A stretch of DNA of 64,000 bases. Source: CAWAYR01 sp050250955. Lineage in GTDB: Bacteria > Acidobacteriota > Vicinamibacteria > Vicinamibacterales > UBA2999. Below the pieces are notes generated by a model. The model was given only the letters and a program-made list of their open reading frames with translations. It did no database searches and was not told where the DNA came from. Shown one piece after another: positions 7,952-16,885 of the stretch. Both the position numbers and the translations under genes were made by a program. Every line of letters begins with the position of its first letter. The first letter of the stretch is position 1. The stretch lies in assembly GCA_050250955.1 (NCBI GenBank), contig JBFWNR010000007.1, forward strand, positions 186,001-250,000, read 5' to 3'.

Positions 7952-9694
7952 TCAGCAGCTGACGCAGCGGTGGTTGTTCTTCGCGCCGAGGCTCTCGAGC
8001 AGCGCCACGGTCTCGGGGAAGGGCTGCACGCGCTGCACCGGGCCGTTGGCCATGTCGACGGTCGTCTGGCCGCTGCGGGCCACGGCGGTCGGATCGGCGC
8101 CCTTCGACACCAGGTAGTGGATGAGCGCGTTGTCGCCGCGTGCCGCCGCATGATGCAACGGGGTGTAGCCGTTGTGGTCGCGGGCGTTGACGTCGGCGCC
8201 GAGTTCTTCGACCAGGAACCGCACCGCCGGCACCCAGCCGTCCGGGACGTGCCGGTGGGTGTTGCCGGCAAAGCCGAGACCGTAGCCGACGCCCGAGGCG
8301 GCGTGAATCGGCGCCACCGCCGGCCCGTGCCACGGAATCGGCGGCATGCCCGACTGATCCGGCGCGTCCGGATCCGGACCGCCTTCCTCGTAGCGCTCCG
8401 GGACCTTGGCGGTACGGATGTTCGGGTCGGCGCCGTAGGCCAGCAGCAGGCGCATCGCCGGGATGTCCAGCGTGTAGGCGGCCAGCCAGAACGGCGTGGC
8501 GCCGGTACGGTCCACGCCGAGCAGGTCGCGGTTGTAGGTCGTGTACCAGAGGGTCTTGCCGAGGCGGGCGTTGACGTCGGCGCCGGCCTTCAGGAACGCC
8601 TCGGCCAGTTCGAGGTAGCCGGTCTGCTGCTGCATGTAGTGCGCCGGCTGCGGATGGCGCGCCTTGGGCGCCCACTGCATGTTGAGCACGCCGTAGAGCG
8701 GCGTCGCCCCGGCCTCGCTGGCCAGGCGCACGTCGGCGCCGCGGGCGAGCAGGGTCCGGGCCAGGTCGAAGTGGCCGTTGATGGTGGCCATCAGCAACGG
8801 GCTGGTGCGATCGCCGGCGCTCACCTGGTTGAGATCCGCCCCGGCGTCGAGCAGGGCCAGGGCCGTGGCGGTGCGGCCGTCGCGCACTGCGAGCAGCAGC
8901 GGCGTCAGCCCGCCGTGGAACGCCACCAGCTCGGCGTAGTTCAGTGGCTCGGGTTCGTTGCCGTCGTCGGCGGGCCTGGCGGTACGCGGGGCCGGCGGTG
9001 GCGCGCTGCCGGCGATCGTCGCCATTGCTGCCGCCCGTTCCCGCTGCAGCGCGGCGACCCGCTGGTTGCGGGCGCGGCTCTCGGCGGCGTCGGCCCGGTT
9101 GCGAGCGATGAGATCCACGACCTTGGCGGTGGCGGCCAGATCGGCGCCGCGCGCCACCAGCAACTGCGCCACCTCGGTGCGGCCGGCGGCGGCGGCGAAC
9201 ATCAGCGGGGTCTGGCCCCATTCCGGCTCGCGGGCATCGACGGCCGCCCCGGCATCGAGCAGCGCCGCGACGGCCTCGCGGCTGCCGGCGGCGGCGGCAA
9301 AGTGCAGGGCCACGGCACCGGTGCCGGTCACCGCGTTCGGGTCGGCCTTGGCGCCCAGCAGGGCGGCGACGATCGCCGCCTGGCCGCGGCGCGCGGCGAC
9401 GTGGAGCGGCGTGTAGCGGCCGAGGCGCGTGACCGCGGTGACGTCGGCGCCGCGGGCCAGCAGCAGCGTGGCGGCATCGACGAGGCCGCGCTCGGCCGCC
9501 CAGTGCAGCGCGGTCATGCCGTCCCCGAGCGCCGCGTTGACGTCGGCGCCACCGGCGACCAGGGTCTTCAACGCGGCTAGGTCGCCGCGCCGGACGGCCT
9601 CGGCGGCCGGTGCCTCGACGGCACGGGCACCCAGCGACGGCAGCGTCGCGACGATCGTCAGGGCCACCAGAGCGGCCACCGGGCGGCGGGGCAT
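7952..9694 (-). CDS. Exported ankyrin-repeat protein, triad A
   Basis: A 580-residue protein with a signal peptide (residues 1-26) and about ten ankyrin repeats such as GDGMTALHWAAERGLVDAAT and GYTPLHHAAARGDNALIHYL. It has a mid-protein insert around the WAPKARHPQP and TLWYTTYNRDL segments. It ends in NNHRCVSC at the stop codon, an ending shared with the ankyrin proteins at 27876-29687 and 37344-39080. It is the third gene of a DUF1592-DUF1552-ankyrin operon, 14 bp after the DUF1552 gene. Ankyrin repeats are usually cytoplasmic, so export is noteworthy. It is probably a protein-protein scaffold for the two exported partners (inference). Confidence 0.85.
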   Translation of the reverse strand: MPRRPVAALVALTIVATLPSLGARAVEAPAAEAVRRGDLAALKTLVAGGADVNAALGDGMTALHWAAERGLVDAATLLLARGADVTAVTRLGRYTPLHVAARRGQAAIVAALLGAKADPNAVTGTGAVALHFAAAAGSREAVAALLDAGAAVDAREPEWGQTPLMFAAAAGRTEVAQLLVARGADLAATAKVVDLIARNRADAAESRARNQRVAALQRERAAAMATIAGSAPPPAPRTARPADDGNEPEPLNYAELVAFHGGLTPLLLAVRDGRTATALALLDAGADLNQVSAGDRTSPLLMATINGHFDLARTLLARGADVRLASEAGATPLYGVLNMQWAPKARHPQPAHYMQQQTGYLELAEAFLKAGADVNARLGKTLWYTTYNRDLLGVDRTGATPFWLAAYTLDIPAMRLLLAYGADPNIRTAKVPERYEEGGPDPDAPDQSGMPPIPWHGPAVAPIHAASGVGYGLGFAGNTHRHVPDGWVPAVRFLVEELGADVNARDHNGYTPLHHAAARGDNALIHYLVSKGADPTAVARSGQTTVDMANGPVQRVQPFPETVALLESLGAKNNHRCVSC

Positions 9695-9708
9695 GGCTGC
9701 GGTCTCCA

Positions 9709-11100
9709 CTAGAGGGCGAAGACGCCCGTCGAATCGCCGAACTGCTCGACCTCGGTGAGGCCGACCATGTGCATCGCGCTCAGCAGCACGTTGGCCATCG
9801 GCGTGCCCGCCTCGGCGCGGTGGTGGACGTTGCCCTTCAGGGCGCCGTTGGCGCCGCCGAGCAGGATGAGCGGGCAGCGCTTGTGATTGTGGACGTTGCC
9901 GTCGCCCATCGGCGAGCCGTAGACGATCAGGCTCTTGTCGAGCAGCGACCGCTCCCCTTCCTGGATCGCCGCCAGCTTGTCCAGGAAGTACGGCAGCAGG
10001 CTGACGTGGTAGCGGTTGATCTGCGCGAACTCGGTCACCGCCGCCGGACGGTTGCCGTGGTGCGACGACGGGTGGAAGCCCTTGGAGACGCCGCTCTCCG
10101 GATAGACCCGGCTCGAGGCGTCGCGGCCCATCTTGAACGAGAACACCCGGGTGACGTCGGCCTGGAACGCCAGCGCCTGCAGGTCGAACATCAGCTTGAC
10201 GTGCTCGTCGAACGAATCCGGCACGCCGGCCGGCGCGCCGGGCAGCTCGCGGGCTTCGCCGCTGGCGTTGCGGGCCTCGACCCGCTGGATCCGCCGCTCG
10301 ATCTCGCGCACGTCGTCCAGATAGCGCTCCATGCGCTGCCGGTCGCTCGGATCGAGGCGACGGTTCAGGTCGGCGACCTGGCCGGTGACGTAGTCGAGGA
10401 TGCTGGCCGTGGCCTTGCGGCGCGCGCTGCGCTCTTCCGCCGACCCGCCGGCCCCGAACAGCTGGTCGAACGCCATGCGCGGATCGCGGATCATCGGCAG
10501 CGGCGTCTCGGCGTCGCTCCAGCTGATCATGTCGGTGTAGACGCACGAGTAGCCGTAAGCGCAGCCGCCCGCCTGATCGACGTTCTCGATGCACAGCTGC
10601 ATCGACGGGATCGGCGTGTCCTGGCCGTACTTCTGGGCGTAGATCTGGTCGAGCGAGATGCCGGCGCGGACGTCCGAGCTCTCGGTCTGGCGCGGATGCG
10701 CCTGGGTGAGGAACACGGCGCTGGACCGGAAGTGATCGCCGCCGATCTCGGGCTGCGAGAACGCCTCGGCGTTGCGGACGTCGGTGTCGCTGACGATGGT
10801 CAGGTGCCGGCGGTAGCCCTCGAGCGGGCTGAGCGAGGTCGGCCCGAGGTCGAAGTCGTGGCCGGCGGCCACCGGCGACCACAGGTGCTGCGACGCGCCC
10901 CACGGACTGGCGCCGGCGGCGCCGTGCACCATCTCGATGGCGACCAGCCGCGGCCGCTCGAGCGAGGCGGCCACCGCCGACGCCGCGAGCACGCCGCGCC
11001 GCGCCGGCACCATCGCGTCGAGGAATGGCAGCGCCACCGTGGCGCCGAGGCCCCGCAGCATCTGCCGCCGCGGGATGTGCCTGCCGGTGATGAGCGACAT
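9709..11100 (-). CDS. DUF1552 protein, Tat-exported, triad A
   Basis: A 463-residue DUF1552 family protein. It begins with a twin-arginine type signal (PRRQMLRGLGATVALPFLD), suggesting export of a folded protein. Family landmarks are EIGGDHFRSSAVFLTQAH, PSMQLCIENVDQAGGC, REIERRIQRVE and FGDSTGVFAL at the C-terminus. Conserved His and Asp residues (VHNHKRCPLI, HPSSHHGN) suggest a metal- or phosphate-type active site, but the activity of the family is not established. It lies 23 bp after the DUF1592 gene and 14 bp before the ankyrin gene, so it is clearly cotranscribed. Confidence 0.88.
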   Translation of the reverse strand: MSLITGRHIPRRQMLRGLGATVALPFLDAMVPARRGVLAASAVAASLERPRLVAIEMVHGAAGASPWGASQHLWSPVAAGHDFDLGPTSLSPLEGYRRHLTIVSDTDVRNAEAFSQPEIGGDHFRSSAVFLTQAHPRQTESSDVRAGISLDQIYAQKYGQDTPIPSMQLCIENVDQAGGCAYGYSCVYTDMISWSDAETPLPMIRDPRMAFDQLFGAGGSAEERSARRKATASILDYVTGQVADLNRRLDPSDRQRMERYLDDVREIERRIQRVEARNASGEARELPGAPAGVPDSFDEHVKLMFDLQALAFQADVTRVFSFKMGRDASSRVYPESGVSKGFHPSSHHGNRPAAVTEFAQINRYHVSLLPYFLDKLAAIQEGERSLLDKSLIVYGSPMGDGNVHNHKRCPLILLGGANGALKGNVHHRAEAGTPMANVLLSAMHMVGLTEVEQFGDSTGVFAL

Positions 11101-11123
11101 CGCGATCTCCCTGTCGAGGTGAA

Positions 11124-13586
11124 CTAGTGCCCGCCCGGGGCGGCCACGGTGGTCGGGGCCGCGTCGGCGGCTTTCATCCGGAACGCCGGCGTCCTGACGA
11201 TGCCGAGCACGAACGCCGAGAAGCGCGAGTCCTCGGCCGCCGCCTCGCGGACGATCCGCCGTACCGTCGGCATGTCGGCGGCACTCAGCCGCCGGCCCAG
11301 GGCATAGGTCATCAGGTTCTCGGCGAACACCTGCACGAGGACGGTCGAGCGCGCCAGCAGGGCCCGGCGCAGGTCGCTGGCGCCGGCGAGCGGCGTGCCG
11401 TCGTAGAGGGCGCTGGCGGCGTCGATCGGCGAGCCGTTGTCGCGGATGCGCCGCGCCCCGGTGACGTCGAAGTGCTCGAGGGCCAGGCCGATCGGGTCGA
11501 TCATGCGGTGGCACGACATGCAGGCCGGATTGCGGCGGTGCTCTTCCATCCGCTCGCGGACGGTGCGCAGCCGGCCGCCGGCGGCGTCGGCGGTCTCGTC
11601 GAGAGTCGGCACGTTGGGCGGCGGCGGTGGCGGCGGCGTGCCGAGCAGCACCTCCATGACCCACTTGCCGCGCAGCACCGGCGAGGTGCGCTCGGCCTCG
11701 GAGGTGAGCGTCAGGATGCTGGCATGCCCGAGCAGGCCGCGGCGCTCGGGGTCGGGATTGGCCACGCGGCGCATCCCCGGCCCGACGACGCCGGCCAGGC
11801 CGTAGTGACGGGCCAGCCGCTCGTCGACGAAGGTGTAGTCGGCGGCGAACAGATCCAGCACCGGACGGTCGCTGCGCACCAGGTGCTGGAAGAAGGTCTC
11901 GGTCTCGCGCCGCATCGACGTCTTGAGCTGCTCGTCGAAGTCGGGATAGAAGCGGACGTCGGGGTTGATCTTGTCGAGGTCCTGCAGGCGCAGCCACTGG
12001 CCGGCGAAGCGGCTCGACAGCACGTCGGCGCGCGGGTCGGCGAGCATCCGCCGCACCTGGCGGTCGAGTTCCTCCGGCCGCGACAGCCGGCCGGCCTCGG
12101 CGACGCGCAGCAGCTCGGCGTCGGGCCCCGAGGCCCACAGGAAGAACGACAGCCGCGACGCCAGATCGACGTCGCTCAGCGTGTAGGCCTCGCCGGGGCG
12201 GACCTGGGCCGGGCGCTCCTCGAAACGGAAGACGAAGCGCGGGCTGGCCAGGATGCCCTCCAGCGCCATCCGCACGCCCTCCTCGAAGCCGCCGGCGGCG
12301 GCGCCGTCGCGGTAGAGCGACAGCAGGCCGTTGACGTCGCGCTCGGTGGCGGTGCGGCGGAACGCCTGCGAGGCCAGCCGGGCGATGATCGTCTGCGCGC
12401 ACTGGGTGGCCTGGGCGTCGTTGGCCGGCCGGCAGCTGAAGATGCGGGTCCGGCTCGGCGTCTCGGAGACGCCGGTGGCGGCGAACGGCCCGGTGATCGC
12501 CAGGTCGCGCAGGTGCGGCAAGGTGGTGAAGCCGTAGGCGTCGGCGATGCTGGTGCTGGCAATCGACCAGTCGAGCGGCGTGATGAGGTCCTGGACCGGG
12601 CCTTCGAAGCGGCGGATGAACGCCGCCGACACGGTGTGCGGCCCGGCGGTGATGGCGACCGGCTCGGTGCGCAGGTTGACGCCGTCGGGGTCGGCGCTGT
12701 TCATCCAGCGGTCGACGTCGACCAGCGCGACCCGCTCGCCGTCGATGGCGATCTCGACCTGCTCGGGCGCCGCGGCGGTGTGCAGCGCGGCGCGGCCGTT
12801 GCCGTACAGCGCGCCGGTGGTCTCGTGGTAGAAGGACACGCGGAAGCGATACTGCCCGTCGGCCGGGAAGGTGTGGGTCACGGCGAGGCCGCCGCGGGTG
12901 CCATACGGCGCGCCGTCCACCTGCTCGCGTTGCGACGTCCACCGCGACACCTGGTAGGTGGCTTCGCGTGCGGTGGCGTCCTTGTCGCCGACGGCCAGGC
13001 GGCTGATCTCGGCCGCGGCGGTCAGGTAGCCCTGCATCACGGTCGGCGACAGCAGCTGCGCGTCGGCGATGTTGTCGAAGTTGGCGCTCTTGGTGTCGAG
13101 CGGCAGGTAGTCGCCGGCGTCGACGTCCATCCCGAGCAGGTCGCGGACCGAGCGGCTGTACTCGGCGCGGTTGAGGCGCTGGAAGCTGCGGCGCCCCGGC
13201 GCCGCCGCAGCGGCGCCGGCATCGGCCCGCGCTTCGAGCGTCGCGGCCAGGCCCTGCAGCACGGCCTCGTCGGGCCGGCGGCTGCCCGACGGCGGCATCT
13301 GGCCGGCGCGCAGCTTGCGGATCATCTTCTCGGTCGTCTCGGCCGCCGCGGCAGCGGCCTCCACGTCGAACGCGGCGAGCGACAGGCCGCCGGCCTTGGC
13401 CCGATCGTTGTGGCAGCCGACGCACGACTGCGCGATGGTCTGCTGCGCGGCGGCGGCGTCAAGCGCCGGCGCCGCCGCGCGGTCGTGCGAGGCCACCGGG
13501 CGGAGCGGCGTCTGGCGTGCCGCCAGCGCAGACCCCGCAACCGTCAGGCCGGCGAGGGCGAGAAAGGCGAACGACCGCGTGTGCAT
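11124..13586 (-). CDS. DUF1592 (Planctomycete-type) diheme cytochrome, triad A
   Basis: An 820-residue secreted protein with signal peptide 1-23. A first heme site CVGCH at 55-59 is followed by KAGGLSL. Next come the DUF1587 segment (RLNRAEYSRSVRDLLGMDVD), DUF1595, DUF1592 (LASRLSFFLWASGPDAELL) and DUF1588 (RTSPVLRGKWVMEVLLG, then seven prolines). The second heme site CMSCH is near 689-693, ahead of DUF1585. This is the standard multi-domain order of the family, known from Planctomycetes, Verrucomicrobia and Acidobacteria. It is probably a periplasmic electron-transfer partner. It heads triad A; a TATCAT box sits 16 nt before the ATG. Confidence 0.92.
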   Translation of the reverse strand: MHTRSFAFLALAGLTVAGSALAARQTPLRPVASHDRAAAPALDAAAAQQTIAQSCVGCHNDRAKAGGLSLAAFDVEAAAAAAETTEKMIRKLRAGQMPPSGSRRPDEAVLQGLAATLEARADAGAAAAAPGRRSFQRLNRAEYSRSVRDLLGMDVDAGDYLPLDTKSANFDNIADAQLLSPTVMQGYLTAAAEISRLAVGDKDATAREATYQVSRWTSQREQVDGAPYGTRGGLAVTHTFPADGQYRFRVSFYHETTGALYGNGRAALHTAAAPEQVEIAIDGERVALVDVDRWMNSADPDGVNLRTEPVAITAGPHTVSAAFIRRFEGPVQDLITPLDWSIASTSIADAYGFTTLPHLRDLAITGPFAATGVSETPSRTRIFSCRPANDAQATQCAQTIIARLASQAFRRTATERDVNGLLSLYRDGAAAGGFEEGVRMALEGILASPRFVFRFEERPAQVRPGEAYTLSDVDLASRLSFFLWASGPDAELLRVAEAGRLSRPEELDRQVRRMLADPRADVLSSRFAGQWLRLQDLDKINPDVRFYPDFDEQLKTSMRRETETFFQHLVRSDRPVLDLFAADYTFVDERLARHYGLAGVVGPGMRRVANPDPERRGLLGHASILTLTSEAERTSPVLRGKWVMEVLLGTPPPPPPPNVPTLDETADAAGGRLRTVRERMEEHRRNPACMSCHRMIDPIGLALEHFDVTGARRIRDNGSPIDAASALYDGTPLAGASDLRRALLARSTVLVQVFAENLMTYALGRRLSAADMPTVRRIVREAAAEDSRFSAFVLGIVRTPAFRMKAADAAPTTVAAPGGH

Positions 13587-13632
13587 GCCCGGAATCGGGC
13601 CAATGATAGCAGCTTATGGCGGCCCGGACGGC

Positions 13633-15393
13633 TCAGTTGCCGGCCGGCGCGGCCGGCGGGTGCAGGATCGCGTAGGCGGGCAGGCCGACCGCGTTGAACC
13701 GCTTCATGATGTCGGCGGCCGGCGGCTCGTCGGGCTGTTCCGCCTGCACCTTGACCTTGACGTAGCCGGCCAGCGCCTGGCTCACCTCGGGGCTCGCCAG
13801 CGTGGTCTTGTCCATCGTCAGGCAGTTCTTGCACCAGGTCGCCCACAGGTCCACCAGCACCGGCTTGCCCTCCCGTTCGGCGACCGCCAGCCCCTCGGCG
13901 AGCGAGGCGTGCCAGCCCTCCTTGAGCTTTTCTTCGACGCTCGACGACACCTCGGCGGCGTCCACCCACTGGTTGGCGAACAGGCCGTAGGCGAGATAGC
14001 CGTAGTAGGCGGCCGTGGCCAGGATGACGACGCCGAAGCCCTGCTTCACGCGCACCATCCACGGCCCGGGCTTGGGCAACGACGACAGGCCGGCGCCGGC
14101 GAGCGGCCACGGAATGGCCATCCCGACGCCGAGCACGAACGGCAGCGCCAGCGCCACGGTGGTGCCGGTCGCATACAGGTTGCTGGCAAACAGGACCACC
14201 TGGATCACCACCGGCGCCACGCAGGCGCCGGCGAGCAGCGCTGCGACGCCGCCCATGGTGAACGCCAGCGGGAACGTGCCCCGGGAGGCGCCGGCGCCGA
14301 CGGTGCCGGCAAAGCGCGAGAAGTCGATCTCGAACACGTCGAACATCGCCAGCGCCAGGGCGACGAAGAGCAACGCGATGCCGAGGTTGAACCAGGGCGA
14401 GGCGTTGATGGTGCCGAAGGTGCTGGCGGTGAGCACCACGACCAGGCCGAGCACGCCGTAGACGACCGCCATGGCGCCGCCGTAGGTGAGGCCGAGGAGG
14501 AACCCGCGGCGCCGCGATCCGGCCTGGGCGCCGGCGCCGATGATCGCCAGGTTGATCGGGATCATCGGCAGCACGCACGGCGTCAGGTTGAGCGCCAGTC
14601 CGCCGACCAGGACCAGCAGCAGGATGGCCAGCGGGCCGCGGCCCTCGAACATGCCCTGCTCGGTGATCCCGGCTTCGGCATTCCTGATGAACGTCATGAA
14701 ATCGGCGGTGCCCTGGTAGCCGCCGGTGGTCGCGACCACGGCGAACCGTTCGAGCGCGCCGAGACCGGCAGCGGTGGTGGCGACGGGCGGCGGCGCGCCG
14801 ACCAGCGCTGGACCGCCGGCCGCGGTCGGCGGCGGCGGCACCTCCCCGCTGCCGAAGGCGATCGGGTCGAGGATCGCGGCGTGCTGGGCGGTGACGGCAG
14901 CCGTGGCCGGCACGATGCGCAGACTCCACTCGGCGGTGGCGGTGGCCGGCGCGAAGCAGACGCTGTCGTCGCAGGCCTGGTAGCGCAGACGGGCCGGCAG
15001 GGTCACGACGCCAGCCGGGGCGTCGGCCGGAATCGCCAGCCGCACGCCGACGACGAACTCGCGCTCGAACACCAGCAGCGGTTCGGGCAGCCCTTCCTGC
15101 ACGAAGTCGATCGCGTCGGGGAAGACGATCTCGGTGGCGTGCACGCCGGCCACCGACTCCACGGCGAGTTCGGTGGCGATGAGCGAGGCGTCGCGGGGCT
15201 TGTTCGACTGGACGTGGAAGCCTTCGGGCAGCGTGACCTGGAGGGCGGCCCGCACGGTGGTGCCGGCCCGTACGCCGTCGGTCTCGACGACCGGGACGAT
15301 CTCGGCCGGGATGCGCTTGAGTTGCGCGCTGGCACCGGTCGGCGCGCCGAAGACGAGCGCGGCGACAATCGAAGACACGACCAGCGTTCGCAT
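13633..15393 (-). CDS. dsbD: Thiol:disulfide interchange protein DsbD
   Basis: A 586-residue inner-membrane reductant conductor. It has a signal peptide at 1-23, an N-terminal DsbD-alpha domain with its redox pair in CDDSVCFAP, then a long linker. An eight-helix CcdA-like core carries the two membrane cysteines (LNLTPCVLPMIPI and LLAGACVAPVVIQ). The C-terminal thioredoxin domain has WATWCKNC. All six functional cysteines are present. It would pass electrons from cytoplasmic thioredoxin to periplasmic thiols, for example for cytochrome c maturation, which fits the many c-type hemes encoded here. The ATG at 15393 gives the cleanest signal peptide. Confidence 0.93.
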   Translation of the reverse strand: MRTLVVSSIVAALVFGAPTGASAQLKRIPAEIVPVVETDGVRAGTTVRAALQVTLPEGFHVQSNKPRDASLIATELAVESVAGVHATEIVFPDAIDFVQEGLPEPLLVFEREFVVGVRLAIPADAPAGVVTLPARLRYQACDDSVCFAPATATAEWSLRIVPATAAVTAQHAAILDPIAFGSGEVPPPPTAAGGPALVGAPPPVATTAAGLGALERFAVVATTGGYQGTADFMTFIRNAEAGITEQGMFEGRGPLAILLLVLVGGLALNLTPCVLPMIPINLAIIGAGAQAGSRRRGFLLGLTYGGAMAVVYGVLGLVVVLTASTFGTINASPWFNLGIALLFVALALAMFDVFEIDFSRFAGTVGAGASRGTFPLAFTMGGVAALLAGACVAPVVIQVVLFASNLYATGTTVALALPFVLGVGMAIPWPLAGAGLSSLPKPGPWMVRVKQGFGVVILATAAYYGYLAYGLFANQWVDAAEVSSSVEEKLKEGWHASLAEGLAVAEREGKPVLVDLWATWCKNCLTMDKTTLASPEVSQALAGYVKVKVQAEQPDEPPAADIMKRFNAVGLPAYAILHPPAAPAGN

Positions 15394-15462
15394 GATGCTT
15401 CTGATGTTAGCCGGTCCGGCGGCGTTTCCCGAACGCCGCGTCCGCACCCGTGCTGACGGCGG

Positions 15463-15468
15463 TAGACT
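15463..15468 (+). promoter_or_regulatory. -10-like box, leaderless spacing to 15477
   Basis: TAGACT ends 8 nt before the ATG at 15477. The gap holds GGAGG too close to the start to act as a normal ribosome binding site. Confidence 0.35.
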
Positions 15469-15476
15469 CGGAGGCC

Positions 15477-15767
15477 ATGCCGCGGGTGTCCTTCACGCCT
15501 CAGCTGCAGCGCTTCCTCGACGCGCCGCCGGCCGAGGTGGCCGGCGCCACCGTGCGGGACGCCCTCGAGGCGGTGTTTGCCGGCAACCCGCGGCTGCGTG
15601 GCTACGTCCTCGACGAGCAGGGCCGGCTGCGCCGCCACATGACCGTCTTTGTCGGCGACACCGCCCTGATCGATCGCGTCGGATTGGCCGACGCCGTCGC
15701 CGCCGACACCGAGATCTACGTGTTGCAGGCGCTCTCGGGCGGCGCGGGCGCCCGGCAGAGGACGTGA
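15477..15767 (+). CDS. MoaD/ThiS-family ubiquitin-like protein
   Basis: A 96-residue beta-grasp protein (TVRDALEAVFAGNPRLRGYV, VFVGDTALIDR, ADTEIYVLQALSGG). The C-terminal Gly-Gly needed for adenylation is followed by seven more residues (AGARQRT), so it would need trimming or the GG does not function as a donor. Its stop codon overlaps the next ATG (TGATG), which couples it to the BNR-repeat protein. No molybdopterin or thiamine genes are near. It may be a sulfur carrier or a protein modifier (inference). Confidence 0.8.
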   Translation: MPRVSFTPQLQRFLDAPPAEVAGATVRDALEAVFAGNPRLRGYVLDEQGRLRRHMTVFVGDTALIDRVGLADAVAADTEIYVLQALSGGAGARQRT

Positions 15768-16885
15768 TGGCACAGACCCTCTGGGTGGCGACGCGCAAGG
15801 GCCTCTTCGCACTGGACGCCGGCAGTGACTGGGCGATCGGCACGCCCAGCTTCCTCGGCGATCCGCTGTCGATGGTCCTCGACGACCCCCGCGACGGGAC
15901 GGTGTATGCGGCGCTGAACCTCGGCCATTTCGGCGCCAAGCTCCACCGTTCCGGCGATCGCGGCCGAACCTGGGAAGAAGTGGCCGTGCCGTCCTACGCC
16001 GGGCTGCCCGATATCACCCGGCCGGCGGCCCCCGGCGGCACCCCGCCGCCAGCCGAGCCGCCGGCCCTGAAGATGCTGTGGGCGCTCGAGCCCGGCGGCA
16101 GCGACCAGCCCGGCCGGCTGTGGGCCGGCACCCTGCCCGGCGGCGTCTTCCGCTCCGACGACCGCGGCGCCTCGTGGACGATCTGTCGCGCGCTGTGGGA
16201 CGACCCGGCGCGGGCGCAGTGGTTCGGCGGCGGCTACGACTGGCCCGGGGTGCACTCGGTGCTGGTCGATCCGCGCGACTCGCGCCAGGTGCTCGTCGGG
16301 GTGTCGTGCGGCGGCGCGTGGGCGAGCGGCGACGACGGCGACACCTGGGAGTGTCGCGCCACCGGCATGCGTGCCGACTACATGCCGCCCGACCGCCAGG
16401 GCGATCCGATCATCCAGGACCCGCACCGCGTCGTCGCCGCGCCAGCCAATCCCGACGTGCTGTGGACGCAGCATCACTGCGGCGTGTTCATGTCACGCGA
16501 CCGCGGCCGGCACTGGCAGGCCGTGGACGCCGCACGGCCCTCCGGTTTCGGCTTCGCGGTGGCAGTCCATCCCGCCGATCCGGAGACCGCCTGGTTCGTG
16601 CCGGCGGTGAAGGACGAGCGGCGGGTGCCGGTGGACGCCAGACTGGTCGTGTCGCGCACCACCGACGGCGGCCGGACCTTCACGGTGTTCGACCGCGGCC
16701 TGCCGGCGCCGTCCTACGATCTCGTCTACCGCCACGCCCTCGATGTCGACGCGACGGGGTCGACGCTGGCGATGGGCTCGACCACCGGGGGGTTGTGGCT
16801 GTCGACCGACGGCGGCGAGTCGTGGCGCACGATCTCGACCAGCCTGCCGCCGATCTACGCGGTCCGCTTCGGCGGCGACGTGTGA
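15767..16885 (+). CDS. BNR/sialidase-fold beta-propeller protein
   Basis: A 372-residue protein with six Asp-box type motifs spread along the chain (SGDRGRTW, SDDRGASW, SGDDGDTW, SRDRGRHW, TTDGGRTF, STDGGESW). These are typical of exo-alpha-sialidase or VPS10-like propellers. There is no signal peptide, so it is probably cytoplasmic, and the catalytic residues of true sialidases are not evident. It overlaps the MoaD-like gene upstream and the pseudouridine-synthase-like gene downstream (stop and GTG overlap by four bases), so the three are one translational unit. Confidence 0.85.
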   Translation: MAQTLWVATRKGLFALDAGSDWAIGTPSFLGDPLSMVLDDPRDGTVYAALNLGHFGAKLHRSGDRGRTWEEVAVPSYAGLPDITRPAAPGGTPPPAEPPALKMLWALEPGGSDQPGRLWAGTLPGGVFRSDDRGASWTICRALWDDPARAQWFGGGYDWPGVHSVLVDPRDSRQVLVGVSCGGAWASGDDGDTWECRATGMRADYMPPDRQGDPIIQDPHRVVAAPANPDVLWTQHHCGVFMSRDRGRHWQAVDAARPSGFGFAVAVHPADPETAWFVPAVKDERRVPVDARLVVSRTTDGGRTFTVFDRGLPAPSYDLVYRHALDVDATGSTLAMGSTTGGLWLSTDGGESWRTISTSLPPIYAVRFGGDV